64,000 nucleotides of DNA. Origin: Cacajao melanocephalus. Taxonomy: Eukaryota > Chordata > Mammalia > Primates > Pitheciidae. The position numbers and the translations under genes are program-made. Shown piece after piece: positions 62,890 through 64,000 of this stretch. The notes below the pieces were generated by a model that saw only the letters and a list, made by a program, of their open reading frames with translations, was not told the DNA's origin and did not search any database. Location: positions 62,001 to 126,000 of the forward strand of contig CAUYLG010048178.1 in the NCBI GenBank assembly GCA_963573385.1, read 5' to 3'. Numbering within the stretch: position 1 is the first letter of the stretch; the number at the start of each line of letters is the position of its first letter.

Positions 62890-63190
62890 ATGAGCCAGGC
62901 GTGGTGGCTCATGCCTGTAATCCTAGCACTTTGGGAGGCTGAGGTGGGTGGATCACCTGAGGTTGGGAGTTTGAGATGAGACTGACCCAACATGGAGAAA
63001 CTCTGTCTCTAGTAAAAATAAAAAAAATTACCTGGGCGTGGTGGCGAATGCCTGTAATCCCAGCTATTCAGAAGGCTGAGGCAGGACAATTGCTTGAACC
63101 TGAGAGGCGGAGGTTGTGGTGAGCCAAGATCCCTCCATTGCACTCTAGCCTGGGTAACAAGAGCAAAACTCCGTCTTGTAAATAAATAAA
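62890..63190 (+). repeat. Alu in L1
   Basis: gagccaggcgtggtggctca start; (AAAT)n tail. Confidence 0.92.
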
Positions 63191-63428
63191 TAAATGGAAA
63201 GATCTTCAAAATATATTAAGGGGAAAAAGCAAGATATAGAGCAGTGTGAAGAGTGTGCTATATTTTGTGTAAAAAGGAGGTAGATTGTTCCTATATGTGT
63301 GTTGGTACATAAAGCAACTCTGGGATCAGATTAATAAAGTAGAAGGAAAACAGATGGGAAGGGTGGCTAAGAGATGCCATAGGAGGGAGACTTTTGTGAA
63401 AATGTTTTAAATATCTCCTGATGGTTGA

Positions 63429-63783
<355 letters not shown>

Positions 63784-63796
63784 TCAGTGAACTTTT

Positions 63797-64000
63797 AATT
63801 CTCCTTTGGTAGGATGATGGTGGTGTTAGGAAAATATGAATTTTCATGACTAGTGACATAATTACATGGTACAGACCATCCTGTATAGCTAATTGCTTCT
63901 TGTGCCTAGGTCTTGTCTCCCCAGTAAAATCAATCACCAGCCCTCCTCACCTCTTTTGGAACCTCTGCAGTGTTTAACCTAGGAAACCAGTGAACGTCTG
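63797..64000. other. Unique sequence to the window edge
   Basis: Nothing recognised. Confidence 0.4.

Overview
The window is human (or very close primate) nuclear DNA: dense primate-type Alu repeats, older MIR/L2/L1M/MaLR debris, GT-AG introns and two recognisable vertebrate genes, BAHD1 and CHST14, both on the + strand. These genes are neighbours at human 15q15.1, so I place the window there. This comes from recognising the proteins, not from an alignment. Layout: 1-8.04 kb is the 3' part of BAHD1, with five exons coding the C-terminal 300 residues including the BAH domain, then a 2.1 kb 3' UTR. 8.05-10.45 kb is the intergenic gap. 10.5-12.93 kb is CHST14, with a CpG-island promoter, a single coding exon of 376 codons and a short 3' UTR. 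From 12.93 kb to the right edge (51 kb) I find no protein-coding gene; the sequence is interspersed repeats separated by unique spacers. The two genes are not an operon and act separately. BAHD1 is a nuclear heterochromatin/H3K27me3-reader silencing protein. CHST14 is a Golgi enzyme that 4-O-sulfates dermatan. They simply sit head-to-tail. The most striking non-genic feature is a tandem array at about 31.68-43.02 kb: eight degenerate head-to-tail copies of a ~1.4 kb unit. Each unit has a ~650-700 bp CpG-rich non-Alu core flanked by Alu-derived pieces. The cores carry a repeated YY1-type motif (AAAATGGCGGC, intact in 6 of 8) followed closely by a GC box (7 of 8). A variable G-rich tract precedes each core. 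Inner unit junctions are Alu-Alu composites, while the two outer edges look like ordinary Alus. I do not recognise the core as a named repeat family or gene. This is the best candidate here for something undescribed. Smaller oddities are two ~30-nt poly(A)-tailed micro-retroinsertions with perfect target-site duplications, a 38-bp same-locus templated duplication that carries an L1/Alu junction, a three-level nest of transposons, and a ~1.5 kb Alu-free, CpG-retaining island near 50-51.6 kb.
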